Source of the DNA: Rarobacter faecitabidus
Lineage (GTDB): Bacteria; Actinomycetota; Actinomycetes; Actinomycetales; Cellulomonadaceae
DNA length: 64,000 bases
Reading direction: 5' to 3'
Assembly (NCBI RefSeq): GCF_006716265.1
Contig: NZ_VFOS01000004.1
Location: 159,111-223,110, forward strand
This document shows, one piece after another, positions 1 to 8,228 of this stretch (the stretch's first letter is position 1; the number at the start of each line of letters is the position of its first letter). The translations under genes were made by a program, and so were the position numbers. The notes beneath the pieces are model-generated. The model did not search any database. It worked only from the letters and a program-made list of their open reading frames with translations, and had not been told where the DNA came from.

Positions 1-285
1 ATAGTCGGTCGCGCCAAGCATGCGGCGAAGTTTGGACACGATGGCCTCCATCAATGCGATCAGGGCGGGCCTGTGATCAATCTGGACGATCCCGAGCGTC
101 GCAATGGGAGCGGTCCACAGCGTCAAGGTGGCAAGGATCGCCGTTCCGCCAGCAAAGGTCGCGACCATGAGGCCAGCGACCGCGACCCCAACAACGATCA
201 GTTGGGGTTTGGATAGGCCCCACAGCCAGCCTTGGCGGTCCAGACGCGGGAAGGCAGCAGCAGGGACGATGTCGTCGGTGTTCAT
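1..285 (-). CDS. SCO6880-family conjugal transfer protein, N-terminal part (cut by window edge)
   Basis: Only the first 95 codons are present; the gene runs off the left edge. The start MNTDDIVPAAAFPRLDRQG is followed by a hydrophobic stretch (about residues 30-60) and a basic segment, as in the PrgI/VirB3-like N-terminus of SCO6880-type proteins of actinobacterial conjugative elements. These are thought to sit in the membrane as part of the type IV secretion channel. The ATG overlaps the stop of the upstream TrbL-like gene in an ATGA, which fixes the start and shows coupling. The family call rests on the N-terminal pattern and the context. The C-terminal part cannot be judged. Confidence 0.65.
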   Translation of the reverse strand, partial: MNTDDIVPAAAFPRLDRQGWLWGLSKPQLIVVGVAVAGLMVATFAGGTAILATLTLWTAPIATLGIVQIDHRPALIALMEAIVSKLRRMLGATDY

Positions 286-1205
286 CGGCCTTTACGCATT
301 CGTGAGGGCGTGGTCACAATACGCTGCGTGGTTTGGGCGTTGTGAACTTTTTTCATCACTTCGTCGCCGCCGCCGTGGGCATCGGCTGCCTGACCTGCAC
401 CGGTGAAGGACACAAGTTTGAGAGCGGCCATCGGTGCGAAGCATGCCATTCCCATCAAGACGACAGCCATGGTCGCTGCTGCCGCCGCGTCGGTGCTGAA
501 CCCTTGCACGAGGTTGTCACCGATCGCTACCCCGAGCATGAGGATGCCGGCGGCCAGCGGTTTAGCGATCAAGAAAGCAAATAGGGTTTGCATCCACTTG
601 ACTGTCCACTGGCGGGTAACGTCCCACGGGATCACCATCGTGGCCACCGGTGCGAAAGCTATCAACGCGATGACAAACAATGTCCGGGCGAGCATGACGG
701 ACGACAAGAACATCGATGCCAGCCAAACAAGCCCCATAATTAGCAGCCCGCCAATCCCGAATGAGTTTGCGGAGGGTTCGAACAGCCACGCCAGTTTCGT
801 GGGGCTTGATCCCAGGATTGCTGAGGTGAGCTGATCGAACCCGACGGTAGCGGTAACGGCAAACCAAATCGCGACAAAGGTCACCGGAACCGCTAGGGCG
901 GCATTTAGGACGGCTTTGGCGATTGAAGCCCGATTCATCGAGACGGTGCCGCGGATGATCTGCAAGACCGCGACCAGGACGGTAGCGATCGCCATGACCG
1001 GGATCCACTTACCGGCCATGTCCGTTGCTGTCATGAACTCTGCTGGGGAAATGGTGCCGAGTTGGCCCGTGAACGCACCACTGAGTTGCCCCCATGCGAT
1101 CGCAGCGAGATCCTCGGTGGCTTTTTGCACCATCGCATCCCACGCGTTCGTGGCAGCCTGGGCGGTCTTACAAACCGCGTCCAAACTTCCGCATTGCAGG
1201 TCCAC
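282..1205 (-). CDS. TrbL/VirB6-like polytopic conjugal transfer protein
   Basis: About 307 residues, with a short N-terminal soluble part holding two Cys (LQCGS, AVCKT) and then roughly six hydrophobic segments (about residues 60-80, 90-120, 150-170, 175-195, 210-235, 245-270). The C-terminus is basic (PSRMRKGR). This layout matches TrbL/VirB6 inner-membrane channel proteins. A GTG start 2 nt after the preceding gene's stop is chosen because it begins at VDLQCGS; an upstream ATG at 1238 would overlap the pilin-like gene by 31 nt. It lies between a pilin-like gene and the SCO6880-like gene, as in other actinobacterial T4SS clusters. The fold is inferred from topology and no catalytic motif is expected. 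Confidence 0.7.
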   Translation of the reverse strand: MDLQCGSLDAVCKTAQAATNAWDAMVQKATEDLAAIAWGQLSGAFTGQLGTISPAEFMTATDMAGKWIPVMAIATVLVAVLQIIRGTVSMNRASIAKAVLNAALAVPVTFVAIWFAVTATVGFDQLTSAILGSSPTKLAWLFEPSANSFGIGGLLIMGLVWLASMFLSSVMLARTLFVIALIAFAPVATMVIPWDVTRQWTVKWMQTLFAFLIAKPLAAGILMLGVAIGDNLVQGFSTDAAAAATMAVVLMGMACFAPMAALKLVSFTGAGQAADAHGGGDEVMKKVHNAQTTQRIVTTPSRMRKGR

Positions 1206-1207
1206 GG

Positions 1208-1531
1208 CTAGAAGCCCCAGTCGATGCCGGTGCCCCACTTCATGATCGCTGAGGCCCCACCGATCAGGGAGGCGATGAAGATCGCCCAGCCGATGACGCT
1301 GGTCGAGACTCCTGCCACCTGGTTGGATTTAGAGGTCTTGGCTACCAGCAGCATCACCAGTCCGATGATGAGAATTACTGTGGCTGCCACCACGGCCCCG
1401 GTTTGAATTGCGCCGGACATCGACTGCATTTTCGACACCCCAGGGATGCCCGTGGTGTTCGGTTTGATACCCGGATCGATCTTGTCGGCGAGCACGATGG
1501 CTTTGACGGTCAGGTCGGTGGCAAGGGACAC
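1208..1531 (-). CDS. Small two-helix membrane protein, pilin-like (VirB2/TrbC-type)
   Basis: 107 residues with two hydrophobic helices (about residues 43-63 and 77-95) joined by a short polar turn (AKTSKSNQVAG). The N-terminal 38 residues are soluble and end in KMQSMSGAIQTG. Size, two-helix topology and place just before the VirB6-like gene fit a VirB2/TrbC-type pilin subunit or a small T4SS channel component. No clear signal peptidase site is visible, so it may act as a small channel protein and not as a processed pilin. The start is an internal choice; GTG or ATG alternatives upstream would add basic residues only. Confidence 0.6.
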   Translation of the reverse strand: MSLATDLTVKAIVLADKIDPGIKPNTTGIPGVSKMQSMSGAIQTGAVVAATVILIIGLVMLLVAKTSKSNQVAGVSTSVIGWAIFIASLIGGASAIMKWGTGIDWGF

Positions 1532-1621
1532 GGTTCCTCCAACGTTCAGAGATCACGCCCCACATCAAGGGGCACATGAGACACACGTCCTCAATGACCG
1601 ATCACCGCAGTTGCTAATACC

Positions 1622-2104
1622 TCACGTCCCTCGGGCACCGAATTTCACCAATGATGGCGGGTTCTCAACCGTGGGCACCGATCCCTTAACCCCGGCCACC
1701 CCTGCGCACTTGTGTGAATCCCAACTGGCCCGCGCCCACACGTGCCCCCAGGAGTCCTTCTTCGACGCTTTAAACAGGTCCACGGCTAGCTGGCACGCAT
1801 CTGCCTTCGAGGGCTCGTTGACCTTGGAGGTGTCCACATTCGCCAAGGCGCTGGGAAACTTGGTGCCCGACCACGTCACAATGCCGGGTACGGTAGCCAC
1901 TGCGGAGGCAGCGAGGACGACGACTATCAACGTCGTGACCCCGATCCGGCGTGACCCGGTGACCTTGCCCGTCAATACCAGAACCGCAAAGACAACGAAT
2001 GCGGTGACGAGGATGATGATCGCTGCCGTCATCACCCCACCGGTGATGTTGCGGAGCCAGGTCATCGATGAGAACCAGGAATCATCGACTCGCGTCACAG
2101 TCAT
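1622..2104 (-). CDS. ICE membrane protein of unknown function
   Basis: 160 residues from the ATG (MTVTRVDDSWF) that follows the upstream stop by 5 nt. Two hydrophobic helices (about residues 22-46 and 54-76) are followed by a soluble C-terminal part with two Cys (ADACQLAVDLF, SHKCAGVAG) that could form a disulfide if exported. I do not recognise a family. It sits between the NTF2-like candidate and the pilin-like gene, so a role in the transfer apparatus is likely by position. About 90 nt without a gene separate it from the pilin-like gene, where I see nothing notable. Confidence 0.6.
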   Translation of the reverse strand: MTVTRVDDSWFSSMTWLRNITGGVMTAAIIILVTAFVVFAVLVLTGKVTGSRRIGVTTLIVVVLAASAVATVPGIVTWSGTKFPSALANVDTSKVNEPSKADACQLAVDLFKASKKDSWGHVWARASWDSHKCAGVAGVKGSVPTVENPPSLVKFGARGT

Positions 2105-2109
2105 GATGA

Positions 2110-2850
2110 TCACTCGCCCTTTTGTTCGGGATCGCCATACCAGAAGTCCTGGACCGGTATCGACCACATCAGATCGTGATTGGAAACCAACCAGGAGCCG
2201 TCGTCCATGGCGACGAGGGTGAACGTGAACACGTTCGAGGACTCTGCGATCTTCCAATCGTTCGCCGACCGGTGGGACCAGGTCACAACAGCCGCACGAG
2301 TGACCCGCGTGGAGGTATCGGGCGGCGATCCTATCGGCTGGCCGGCATCGGTGATCGCATCGAGTTGAAGTTTGGATTCATCTGCTTCGAGCTGCTTGTT
2401 GAACAGCGACCAGGCCGCGGCGTCACGGTTCACGATCCGTGCCGTGGCATCGTCAGCATCTGGAGTCATGAATTTCCCTGCAGCTGCGGCCGCCGTCATG
2501 ACCTGCACGCCATTTCGCGGATCCACATCAAAGAACGCCCGGGTGGTGTCTTCGATCACCTCCCACGCATCGGGGGCGATCTCACCGGCAACTTGCTTCC
2601 CATACATTCCGGCATCATCGAGATGCTCAGCTACCTGGTCGTCTTGCCCCGTCGATGAACCATCATCATCGCCCGAACCTGTGTGGTTTCCACCTGAAGT
2701 TAGTGGCGCATCAGGGGCACCTCCTGCCAGCGAATGAGGCGAGGGGCGCGACCCGGATTCGTTCTGTGCCCGGTAGGTACCCACGATGGCGGCGGCGACC
2801 AGCACCACGATCACGACGATTCCGGCCGATATCCACATCTTGCGATTCAT
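2110..2850 (-). CDS. Membrane-anchored ICE protein, possible NTF2-like transfer component
   Basis: 246 residues starting MNRKMWISAG; the ATG overlaps the previous stop by one base (TGATG). One N-terminal membrane helix (about residues 6-26), a low-complexity Ser/Gly/Asp linker (about 30-80), then a globular domain (about 85-245) rich in alternating beta-type segments and ending in YGDPEQKGE. One N-terminal helix plus an extracytoplasmic NTF2-size domain is the plan of VirB8/TcpC-type transfer proteins. That assignment is an inference from layout and neighbours; no signature motif is visible. Confidence 0.6.
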   Translation of the reverse strand: MNRKMWISAGIVVIVVLVAAAIVGTYRAQNESGSRPSPHSLAGGAPDAPLTSGGNHTGSGDDDGSSTGQDDQVAEHLDDAGMYGKQVAGEIAPDAWEVIEDTTRAFFDVDPRNGVQVMTAAAAAGKFMTPDADDATARIVNRDAAAWSLFNKQLEADESKLQLDAITDAGQPIGSPPDTSTRVTRAAVVTWSHRSANDWKIAESSNVFTFTLVAMDDGSWLVSNHDLMWSIPVQDFWYGDPEQKGE

Positions 2851-4037
2851 CACGATGCTCCTATGTATTCCCAATGCCACAGTTCTTGTTTTGATCCACC
2901 AACGCGCGCCCAGGACGGGTGGTCCCACCCGAACGCTCGAGCGTTCGCGCGCATCCACAGGTATTCCGCTGCTGTTGAGCTGCCGCCATACGTCGCTGAG
3001 TGAAAATCGAACGCCAGCCCCCACCCATGGTTGGAATAGCCAGGTTCGGCGGCCATGTTCCCGTTCGCGCGCTTGGTCGCGACCTGTTCCTCATAGGACC
3101 GATACGCGCAAGGAGCACCGCAGCTCCCTGCCATCGACCTGCGGAATTTCGCCTTGAACGCGACGTTCCACGCATCAAGTGCAGCCGCCGCATCGCAGCG
3201 CAACACCCACACCGAAGATCCCAGCACCGGGCACAGTTCCGACCGGTCAAGCCGGCCAGAACCTCCCTTGGTCAGCCGATACGTGCCATCGCGAGCGACA
3301 CCTGGGCCAGTGCGCTCCAACGCTGGGTCGATCTTCGCGCCATAGCCTGGAACCACCAGGCCCATCGACAGCGCCGATTGGGCGTAGGCCACGCCCGCGG
3401 TCTGCCATTCTTTCGACCACTTTGCGGTGTGACCGGCATCCATGACCACCTTCACCCCGGTGGAGGCCAACCCGGTGGCCGACCACACCCCGAGATGAAC
3501 GGCCGTGTACGTCTCGCCCTCAGTGACGTCAGGCCAATCACCGAACTTCTCAGCGACCGCGCACCATATCGCGCCGATCGTCTCGATTCGCTGCTGATTC
3601 GTAGCCTTAGCGGCTGTGACCTTCTCCCCACGGTAGGCATCCCACGTCCCTGTCACCTCGAGCTGCGCAGCCGCCTCTTTGACCGGCCACGACTCGGTGG
3701 TATCTGGGCCCAGGAAAGTGATGATGCTCGCCGCGATCGCCGCCGGATCCGCCTCACACCTCTTCGCAGCCTCCTCTACGAACTCCACTTGCCCGGCTGG
3801 AACCCCGGCATCAAGGCTGCCCATATCACCGCCGCCACTGGTGGTCTCAGCCAGCCCTGTCAGCGCCGAGTCACCTGTCAACGCCGTGACCAGAAACAGC
3901 CCTGGCAACAACGCCATCGCCGCCACAGCCCCGATCAACGCGAACACCAGAGCTACCAACACCCCTAGGACGCGGGAACCACTCTTTGTCGAGCTGGCAG
4001 CCTTCACTGCCGTAGACACCGCTACCGGGACAGCCAT
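2850..4037 (-). CDS. Secreted M15-family peptidase (D,D-carboxypeptidase-like) of the ICE
   Basis: 395 residues. An N-terminal membrane helix (about residues 24-52) is followed by a helical region resembling a lysozyme-like or linker domain (about 75-250), then a C-terminal M15/VanY-like domain. That domain shows the family signature: SYEEQ, SNHGWGLAFDF (metal-binding His and Asp) and ELWHWEY (second metal His) near the end. Such enzymes cut peptidoglycan stem peptides and usually open the wall for the conjugation channel. The gene follows the HTH gene by 7 nt. The middle region has SLT-like features only by length and Trp/Gly pattern, so I do not claim a second enzyme. Confidence 0.8.
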   Translation of the reverse strand: MAVPVAVSTAVKAASSTKSGSRVLGVLVALVFALIGAVAAMALLPGLFLVTALTGDSALTGLAETTSGGGDMGSLDAGVPAGQVEFVEEAAKRCEADPAAIAASIITFLGPDTTESWPVKEAAAQLEVTGTWDAYRGEKVTAAKATNQQRIETIGAIWCAVAEKFGDWPDVTEGETYTAVHLGVWSATGLASTGVKVVMDAGHTAKWSKEWQTAGVAYAQSALSMGLVVPGYGAKIDPALERTGPGVARDGTYRLTKGGSGRLDRSELCPVLGSSVWVLRCDAAAALDAWNVAFKAKFRRSMAGSCGAPCAYRSYEEQVATKRANGNMAAEPGYSNHGWGLAFDFHSATYGGSSTAAEYLWMRANARAFGWDHPSWARVGGSKQELWHWEYIGAS

Positions 4038-4044
4038 AACAACC

Positions 4045-5085
4045 TCATGGAGTCATCACGTCCCAGCTGTGACCGAGTTGCGCTGCGCTGATCGACTCAG
4101 CATGCTCTCGGCGGCAGTTCGGGCACTTGACAACGCCCCCAGCGGTGACCTCGGCTGGCTCGATCGGCAGGCCGTGGGGGCATTCATCGCCAGGATGTCG
4201 GCGGACAGCGACGGCCCAGGCCGACACAATCGGCCCCTTGTCGACCACGATGTCGGCCGCGGTTTCCGGGGCGGCAAGATCCCGCAACCACGCCACGACA
4301 GCACCGCCCCCTGCCCCAGCCCAGGACCGAGCCCTGACCTGCTCGAGCAACCCAGCGGCCGTCCACCCTCGGCCTAAACACTGACTCACCGCGGCCCGGA
4401 CTGGACCGACCGTGATCGAAGACCGCAAACCCGAAGGCAGCGCAGCGATCACCTCCCGGCTCACGTCCCCGGCAAGTACGCCTGCAGCATGCTGAGTCTC
4501 GGATATCTCCTCCACCACCCCGCCCAGGTCACCGATGGCCTGGCTCAGGTCTGTGGAGGAGGTTGGTGGTGGATGGTTCATGGATGGTTTAAGGACGGTT
4601 CTATATGAAGACAGCTTCACCCCGTGACTACCCTGTGCTTCACCCCGTGGTGCAGTCGGGTTCACCCCGTGCAGCGCGACGGGGTGAATCTCCTTCACCC
4701 CGTGCCGTAGGCCGTCTTCATCGTTCCGACTCGCCGGGGTGACCTGGGGTTTTTCTACGGGGTGAATCTCCTTCACCCCGTAGAAATCGGCTTCTCCGTT
4801 GATATTGAGATCCCACACGACCGGTCGACGGTCGCCACGGAGGTGAGAAACCGCCGTCTGATTACCCCGACGGATCAGGCCCGCGTTTTCCAATATGCGC
4901 AACTTAGCGTGGACGGTCCTAGTCGAGCACCGCGCGTAGTCTGCGAGGGTCGCCGCGGTTGGCCAGGCACCTGTCCCGTCGTCGGCGGCGTGGTCAGCCA
5001 ATCCCACCAACACCAGGTGGGCTAACGGCTCCCCATCAGGGACAGGTGCCTGCTTGAGCGCCCACACCATTGCCTGCAAACTCAT
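4045..5085 (-). CDS. HTH-domain protein with iteron-like repeats, possible ICE replication initiator
   Basis: 346 residues. The N-terminus (about 1-90) is a winged-helix domain of the HTH_36 type: GAWPTAATLADYARCSTRTVHAKLRILENAGLI. The middle (about 100-160) repeats the peptide GVKEIHPV twice and HGV several times, because the DNA there is built from direct and inverted copies of TTCACCCCGT. The C-terminal third ends with a possible zinc site (CPHG ... CPNCRREH). A replication or partition initiator with its own origin inside the gene is a reasonable model, since many actinobacterial ICEs replicate after excision, but no catalytic Rep motif is visible. Its ATG overlaps the methylase stop (ATGA). 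Confidence 0.6.
   Translation of the reverse strand: MSLQAMVWALKQAPVPDGEPLAHLVLVGLADHAADDGTGAWPTAATLADYARCSTRTVHAKLRILENAGLIRRGNQTAVSHLRGDRRPVVWDLNINGEADFYGVKEIHPVEKPQVTPASRNDEDGLRHGVKEIHPVALHGVNPTAPRGEAQGSHGVKLSSYRTVLKPSMNHPPPTSSTDLSQAIGDLGGVVEEISETQHAAGVLAGDVSREVIAALPSGLRSSITVGPVRAAVSQCLGRGWTAAGLLEQVRARSWAGAGGGAVVAWLRDLAAPETAADIVVDKGPIVSAWAVAVRRHPGDECPHGLPIEPAEVTAGGVVKCPNCRREHAESISAAQLGHSWDVMTP
4616..4786. repeat. Iteron-like direct and inverted repeats inside the HTH gene
   Basis: TTCACCCCGT occurs at 4616, 4639, 4661, 4694 and 4772 on the plus strand, and its complement ACGGGGTGAA at 4679 and 4757. The last pair forms perfect 15-nt arms (TTTCTACGGGGTGAA at 4752-4766, complement at 4772-4786) around a TCTCC spacer; the pair at 4679-4704 has 10-nt arms around the same TCTCC spacer. 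The arrangement resembles iterons or a partition site. Confidence 0.85.
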
Positions 5086-5924
5086 GATGCTGCTCCTGTG
5101 GTGTCGAAAGTAAACGCGAGCTGGCGCACGGCGGGCCGGTTGGACCAGAGCACTTCTGTGCGGGTGGATTCAGCTCCCGGCAAGACTGAGGCGCCCTGCG
5201 TGGTTGTGGTAGTGATTTCGGTGCGCTCCCACATGGACAGCGCCTCGTCGTATAGCGGTGAGGCATATCCCGAGATGACGACAGCGGCGTGAATACCATC
5301 GAGTACTTCAAGCAACTCCTGGTGGCGATCGATGTCTTTCATCTCGTATCGGTAGGCCGAAGTCGTCCCGCGTAGCGTCCCGAGGTAGGGCGGATCGACA
5401 TACAGCAGCACGTCAGGATCAGTTCCGTAGTCAGCGATCACCTCGAGAGCTGGACGGCATTCGAGGGAAACTTCCGAGATCCGGGCAGCTGCAGCGGCCA
5501 GCCGGGAAGAGTAGCCGGCCAACACCCGTGACATTGCGGTCGCCCCGCCGCGGTAGGACCGCCACCCGGTCCGCATCAGTTGTCCTGAACGGCCCTGGGT
5601 GAGGGCGACGAAAACGCGCCGGGCGCGCTCGAGGTCGTCGAGGTCGACCCGTGTGCGCGACAGAGCATGCTCACCTCTCGAATGGGGCGTCAGGGCACAT
5701 TCGCGCTCCAAACCTTCGGGATCGTCACGCAGCACACGCCAGAACGTCATCACATCCCCGTCAAGGTCGTTCACTGTCTCCAAGACAGAGGGCTCCTTGG
5801 CGAGCAGGACCGACAGGCTCCCGGCGAAAGGTTCGACGTAGTGGCGGTGAGGCGGGAAAGTCTTGACGATCTGGTCAGCAATGCGTTGCTTCGACCCGAA
5901 ATACGGTACTGGTGGCTGGATCAT
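5082..5924 (-). CDS. D12-class DNA adenine-N6 methyltransferase (Dam-like)
   Basis: 280 residues, the usual length for this family. Motifs in order: PYFGSKQRIA near residue 7 (motif X), VEPFAGSLSVLL at about 31-42 (AdoMet-binding motif I), and LLYVDPPYLGT at about 173-183 (catalytic DPPY, motif IV). It transfers a methyl group from AdoMet to adenine N6 in DNA. No restriction endonuclease gene is next to it, so it is an orphan methylase that may protect the element on entry into a host or time replication. Both ends overlap neighbours by ATGA, so it belongs to the ICE operon. The recognition sequence cannot be read from the protein. Confidence 0.9.
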   Translation of the reverse strand: MIQPPVPYFGSKQRIADQIVKTFPPHRHYVEPFAGSLSVLLAKEPSVLETVNDLDGDVMTFWRVLRDDPEGLERECALTPHSRGEHALSRTRVDLDDLERARRVFVALTQGRSGQLMRTGWRSYRGGATAMSRVLAGYSSRLAAAAARISEVSLECRPALEVIADYGTDPDVLLYVDPPYLGTLRGTTSAYRYEMKDIDRHQELLEVLDGIHAAVVISGYASPLYDEALSMWERTEITTTTTQGASVLPGAESTRTEVLWSNRPAVRQLAFTFDTTGAAS

Positions 5925-6469
5925 GTCAATGCCTCCATCGCGTCAGACAGCATCACTTGGCAGGTGCGCCATGCGGTGATCCGCTGTGCCCAACCCGGTC
6001 TGGAGCGGTCGCCCTCGATGTAGGACGGATGCCACGTCTCAGGGTGTGGCCACAATTCGTGTGGCCGGTAGAGGTCTTTCCATTTGGGTTCCGGTAACGA
6101 ATCCGCCCACTCGGTAAGGTCGTTACGGCGCGGATCATCACCCAGGACGTCACGGAGCTGTGCCCAGGTGGTCAGGTTCTTCGGAGTCCTATTCCAGCCG
6201 CTCTTCCCGCCATCAGTCGGGCGTGCCCAGTGCTCCCAGGATTCGTGACGCAACCCGGCGTCACCGACCGCGTACGCCCAGTTCCCGGAACTCCGCGGTG
6301 CCCGGCTGTCGCGGCCGGACCGGTTCTCCAAATAAAGAACGAGCTCCAGTGCCTCGGGAATAGAATCACGTAGGCATTCCACAGCAGCTCGAAGCGGACG
6401 GTTTCGTGCCTCGTGACGCTCTGCAGCAATCTCGGGGACAAAGTCGAAAAGGTCAATTTCGATGGTCAT
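5921..6469 (-). CDS. ICE hypothetical protein, Trp-rich
   Basis: 182 residues, soluble, with no membrane segment. The C-terminal half is rich in Trp and charged residues (WEHWARP, TTWAQLRDVL, PKWKDLYRPHELWPHPETWHPS). I do not recognise the family. Its stop overlaps the methylase start and its start overlaps the previous stop (ATGA at both ends), so it is co-translated with the methylase. A role linked to DNA modification is possible by position only. Confidence 0.65.
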   Translation of the reverse strand: MTIEIDLFDFVPEIAAERHEARNRPLRAAVECLRDSIPEALELVLYLENRSGRDSRAPRSSGNWAYAVGDAGLRHESWEHWARPTDGGKSGWNRTPKNLTTWAQLRDVLGDDPRRNDLTEWADSLPEPKWKDLYRPHELWPHPETWHPSYIEGDRSRPGWAQRITAWRTCQVMLSDAMEALT

Positions 6470-7023
6470 GCGACGTCTCCTTGCCTCTGGCTATTGGCAG
6501 CGTTTTGCAGTGCGGTCAGTTCGGCGAGGAGTGCTTGGCGGGCGTGGATTCCCGCTTCGGGTTTGAGGGCATCGCGCGAGAGCCGGTCCCATGTCGCGAC
6601 CCCACCAGGCTTTGCCATGACTCGGGCGCGGATCAGCGCGATCACGCGTGCTGCGTTGACACGGTCGTCATCATGGCTTGGACCTCCTGTGGCCTCGAGG
6701 GATCCGGGCGGGAGGTCGTCCAGGCCGATGTTGGTTTCGTGTTTGCGTTCATGTCGTCGCCACGTAGCCAGGGACCGTACAGCCACCCCGTTGCACCAGG
6801 CCGCGAACTTCGGGCACCCCCGTTCTTCCCACCGCGGCAGTGATTCCCAGGCGTCGGCACGCACGGCTGCCATAACCTCATCGAGCCGGTCGAGGTTTCC
6901 GAACGCTGCGAGCCTGGCTTTGATCCAGGTTCGTTGGTCGTCAACACCTGCATGGAACTCAGCGGCGGTGATAGTTCCGGCGCCGCCAGGTCCATGAAGC
7001 AACTCAGAGTCGAGGGACGGCAT
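6466..7023 (-). CDS. Sigma-like (ECF region 2-like) ICE protein
   Basis: 185 residues from the ATG at 7023 (MPSLDSELLHG), which overlaps the previous gene by about 20 nt; an ATG one codon earlier is equally possible. The segment at about residues 20-85 (RLAAFGNLDRLDEVMAAV, then RADAWESLP and AAWCNGVAVRSLATWRRHER) has the look of ECF sigma region 2: the D-x-x-x-DEV pattern, the AW-SLPR helix and the F-AW--GVA---LA--RR helix. I see no clear region 4 helix-turn-helix in the remaining about 90 residues. It could be a minimal or degenerate sigma factor, or an RNA-polymerase- or DNA-binding accessory protein. Confidence 0.6.
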   Translation of the reverse strand: MPSLDSELLHGPGGAGTITAAEFHAGVDDQRTWIKARLAAFGNLDRLDEVMAAVRADAWESLPRWEERGCPKFAAWCNGVAVRSLATWRRHERKHETNIGLDDLPPGSLEATGGPSHDDDRVNAARVIALIRARVMAKPGGVATWDRLSRDALKPEAGIHARQALLAELTALQNAANSQRQGDVA

Positions 7024-7759
7024 CATCCTGCTCCCTCGTGACGTCGGCCCACAGCTCCTGCCACAGGCCAAAACCTGAGTCGGGATCAGCAAGAGGTCCA
7101 TACAGGCCATCAATGCGTGCGCCGGCGACCAAGACCTGGACAGCCTCCACCGCGGTCACGGCGGGGCTGAGGTAGTAGTTTTCTGCTGACCAGAGCCGTG
7201 CTGCTGCTGCGTATCGCACACTCAAACTCGGCCACGTCTCACGCCGCGGTAATGCAGGCAGATCCACATCAATGGCCACCACGGGCTCGTCGTCTACCTG
7301 TGATATCGCGCGCCGCACCCTTCGTCGCGCCAGGAGCCAGACAGTCAGCCCGAGGAGTAAGGCTGCCGGAACACCGGGCATTCCCGCCATGACCCATCCC
7401 GCCAGTGGGCCGCCGACGAGAGCCGCCATGAGAAGCAACCGTGACCAGCGCGACCAGGAAAGGTACCGGCATGTGGCACGAACCACCGCGGCCGCTGAGC
7501 CCGGTGCGGCGATGACAACAGTCACGCCACGATGCCTGAAGCCAGGTTGGACGACCCCCACAGCGCGAGTCGGCGAAGACACCGACCGCAAGACCTGGGC
7601 AGCCAAAATGTTGGCAGCTTCCTCCGAATCGCGACCAGCAGCGAAGTGAGCAGTGTTGGAACCTTCGCGAGGATATGCCTCAGCATTAACACACTGGTCC
7701 AGATCGGAGTCATTGGTAACTTGAGTTGGGCGCGCGGTGGCATCGTTGTTAGCCGGCAT
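7004..7759 (-). CDS. ICE membrane protein of unknown function
   Basis: 251 residues. The first about 105 residues are soluble and partly Ala-rich; two hydrophobic helices (about 107-130 and 133-147) with RRRVRR after them point to a cytoplasmic return. The C-terminal part (about 155-251) is soluble, with WSAENYYLSPAVTAVEAVQVL. I do not recognise a family. It overlaps both neighbours (11 nt upstream, about 20 nt downstream). By position it may serve DNA transfer or element maintenance. Confidence 0.6.
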   Translation of the reverse strand: MPANNDATARPTQVTNDSDLDQCVNAEAYPREGSNTAHFAAGRDSEEAANILAAQVLRSVSSPTRAVGVVQPGFRHRGVTVVIAAPGSAAAVVRATCRYLSWSRWSRLLLMAALVGGPLAGWVMAGMPGVPAALLLGLTVWLLARRRVRRAISQVDDEPVVAIDVDLPALPRRETWPSLSVRYAAAARLWSAENYYLSPAVTAVEAVQVLVAGARIDGLYGPLADPDSGFGLWQELWADVTREQDDAVPRL

Positions 7760-8228
7760 CGGTCGATTCCTTCACTCCAGGACTGTCCCAAGCGCATGAA
7801 AGTCGCCCTCTGCGTATTCGTCGCGTCCATGCGCCGTGCAGTCCGCCGGCACCCGCAGTCATGGTGATGAGTACCACCAGAAGTAACGGACCAAGGCGCG
7901 GATTCCGCTGCTGTTTCGGGTCCACAGCGCCACGAGAGAGGTTCGGGCTTCGGGACGTGCCTGCCATAGTTCGATTCGCTTGGGTCTTGATTCCTCGACC
8001 GTCCTCTTCTTCGCGCGATTCGTCGACCGTCCGATTCTTCGCGCGCGGACCCGCGGGGATGCCTGTGGCAATAAAGGACAACCCGGCTACGACCATGTAG
8101 ACCAGGCCGATGATGAGAAGTACCCACGGACCAAAACTCGGCATGCCGGGGATGGAATCGAGGTATATGGCGAAGATGACCATGGCCACTCCGGCAACAC
8201 ATTGCAAAGCGAGGGTTCGACGTGTCAT
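7749..8228 (-). CDS. Small ICE membrane protein
   Basis: 159 residues. Two N-terminal hydrophobic helices (about residues 5-22 and 33-56), a charged linker (AKNRTVDESREEEDGRG and after), then a third hydrophobic stretch (about 113-128) and a basic tail. The DNA of the linker contains near-direct repeats of a segment encoding RTVDESRE, visible around 7995-8040. No family recognised. The start overlaps the upstream stop by 4 nt. Confidence 0.6.
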   Translation of the reverse strand: MTRRTLALQCVAGVAMVIFAIYLDSIPGMPSFGPWVLLIIGLVYMVVAGLSFIATGIPAGPRAKNRTVDESREEEDGRGIKTQANRTMAGTSRSPNLSRGAVDPKQQRNPRLGPLLLVVLITMTAGAGGLHGAWTRRIRRGRLSCAWDSPGVKESTDAG

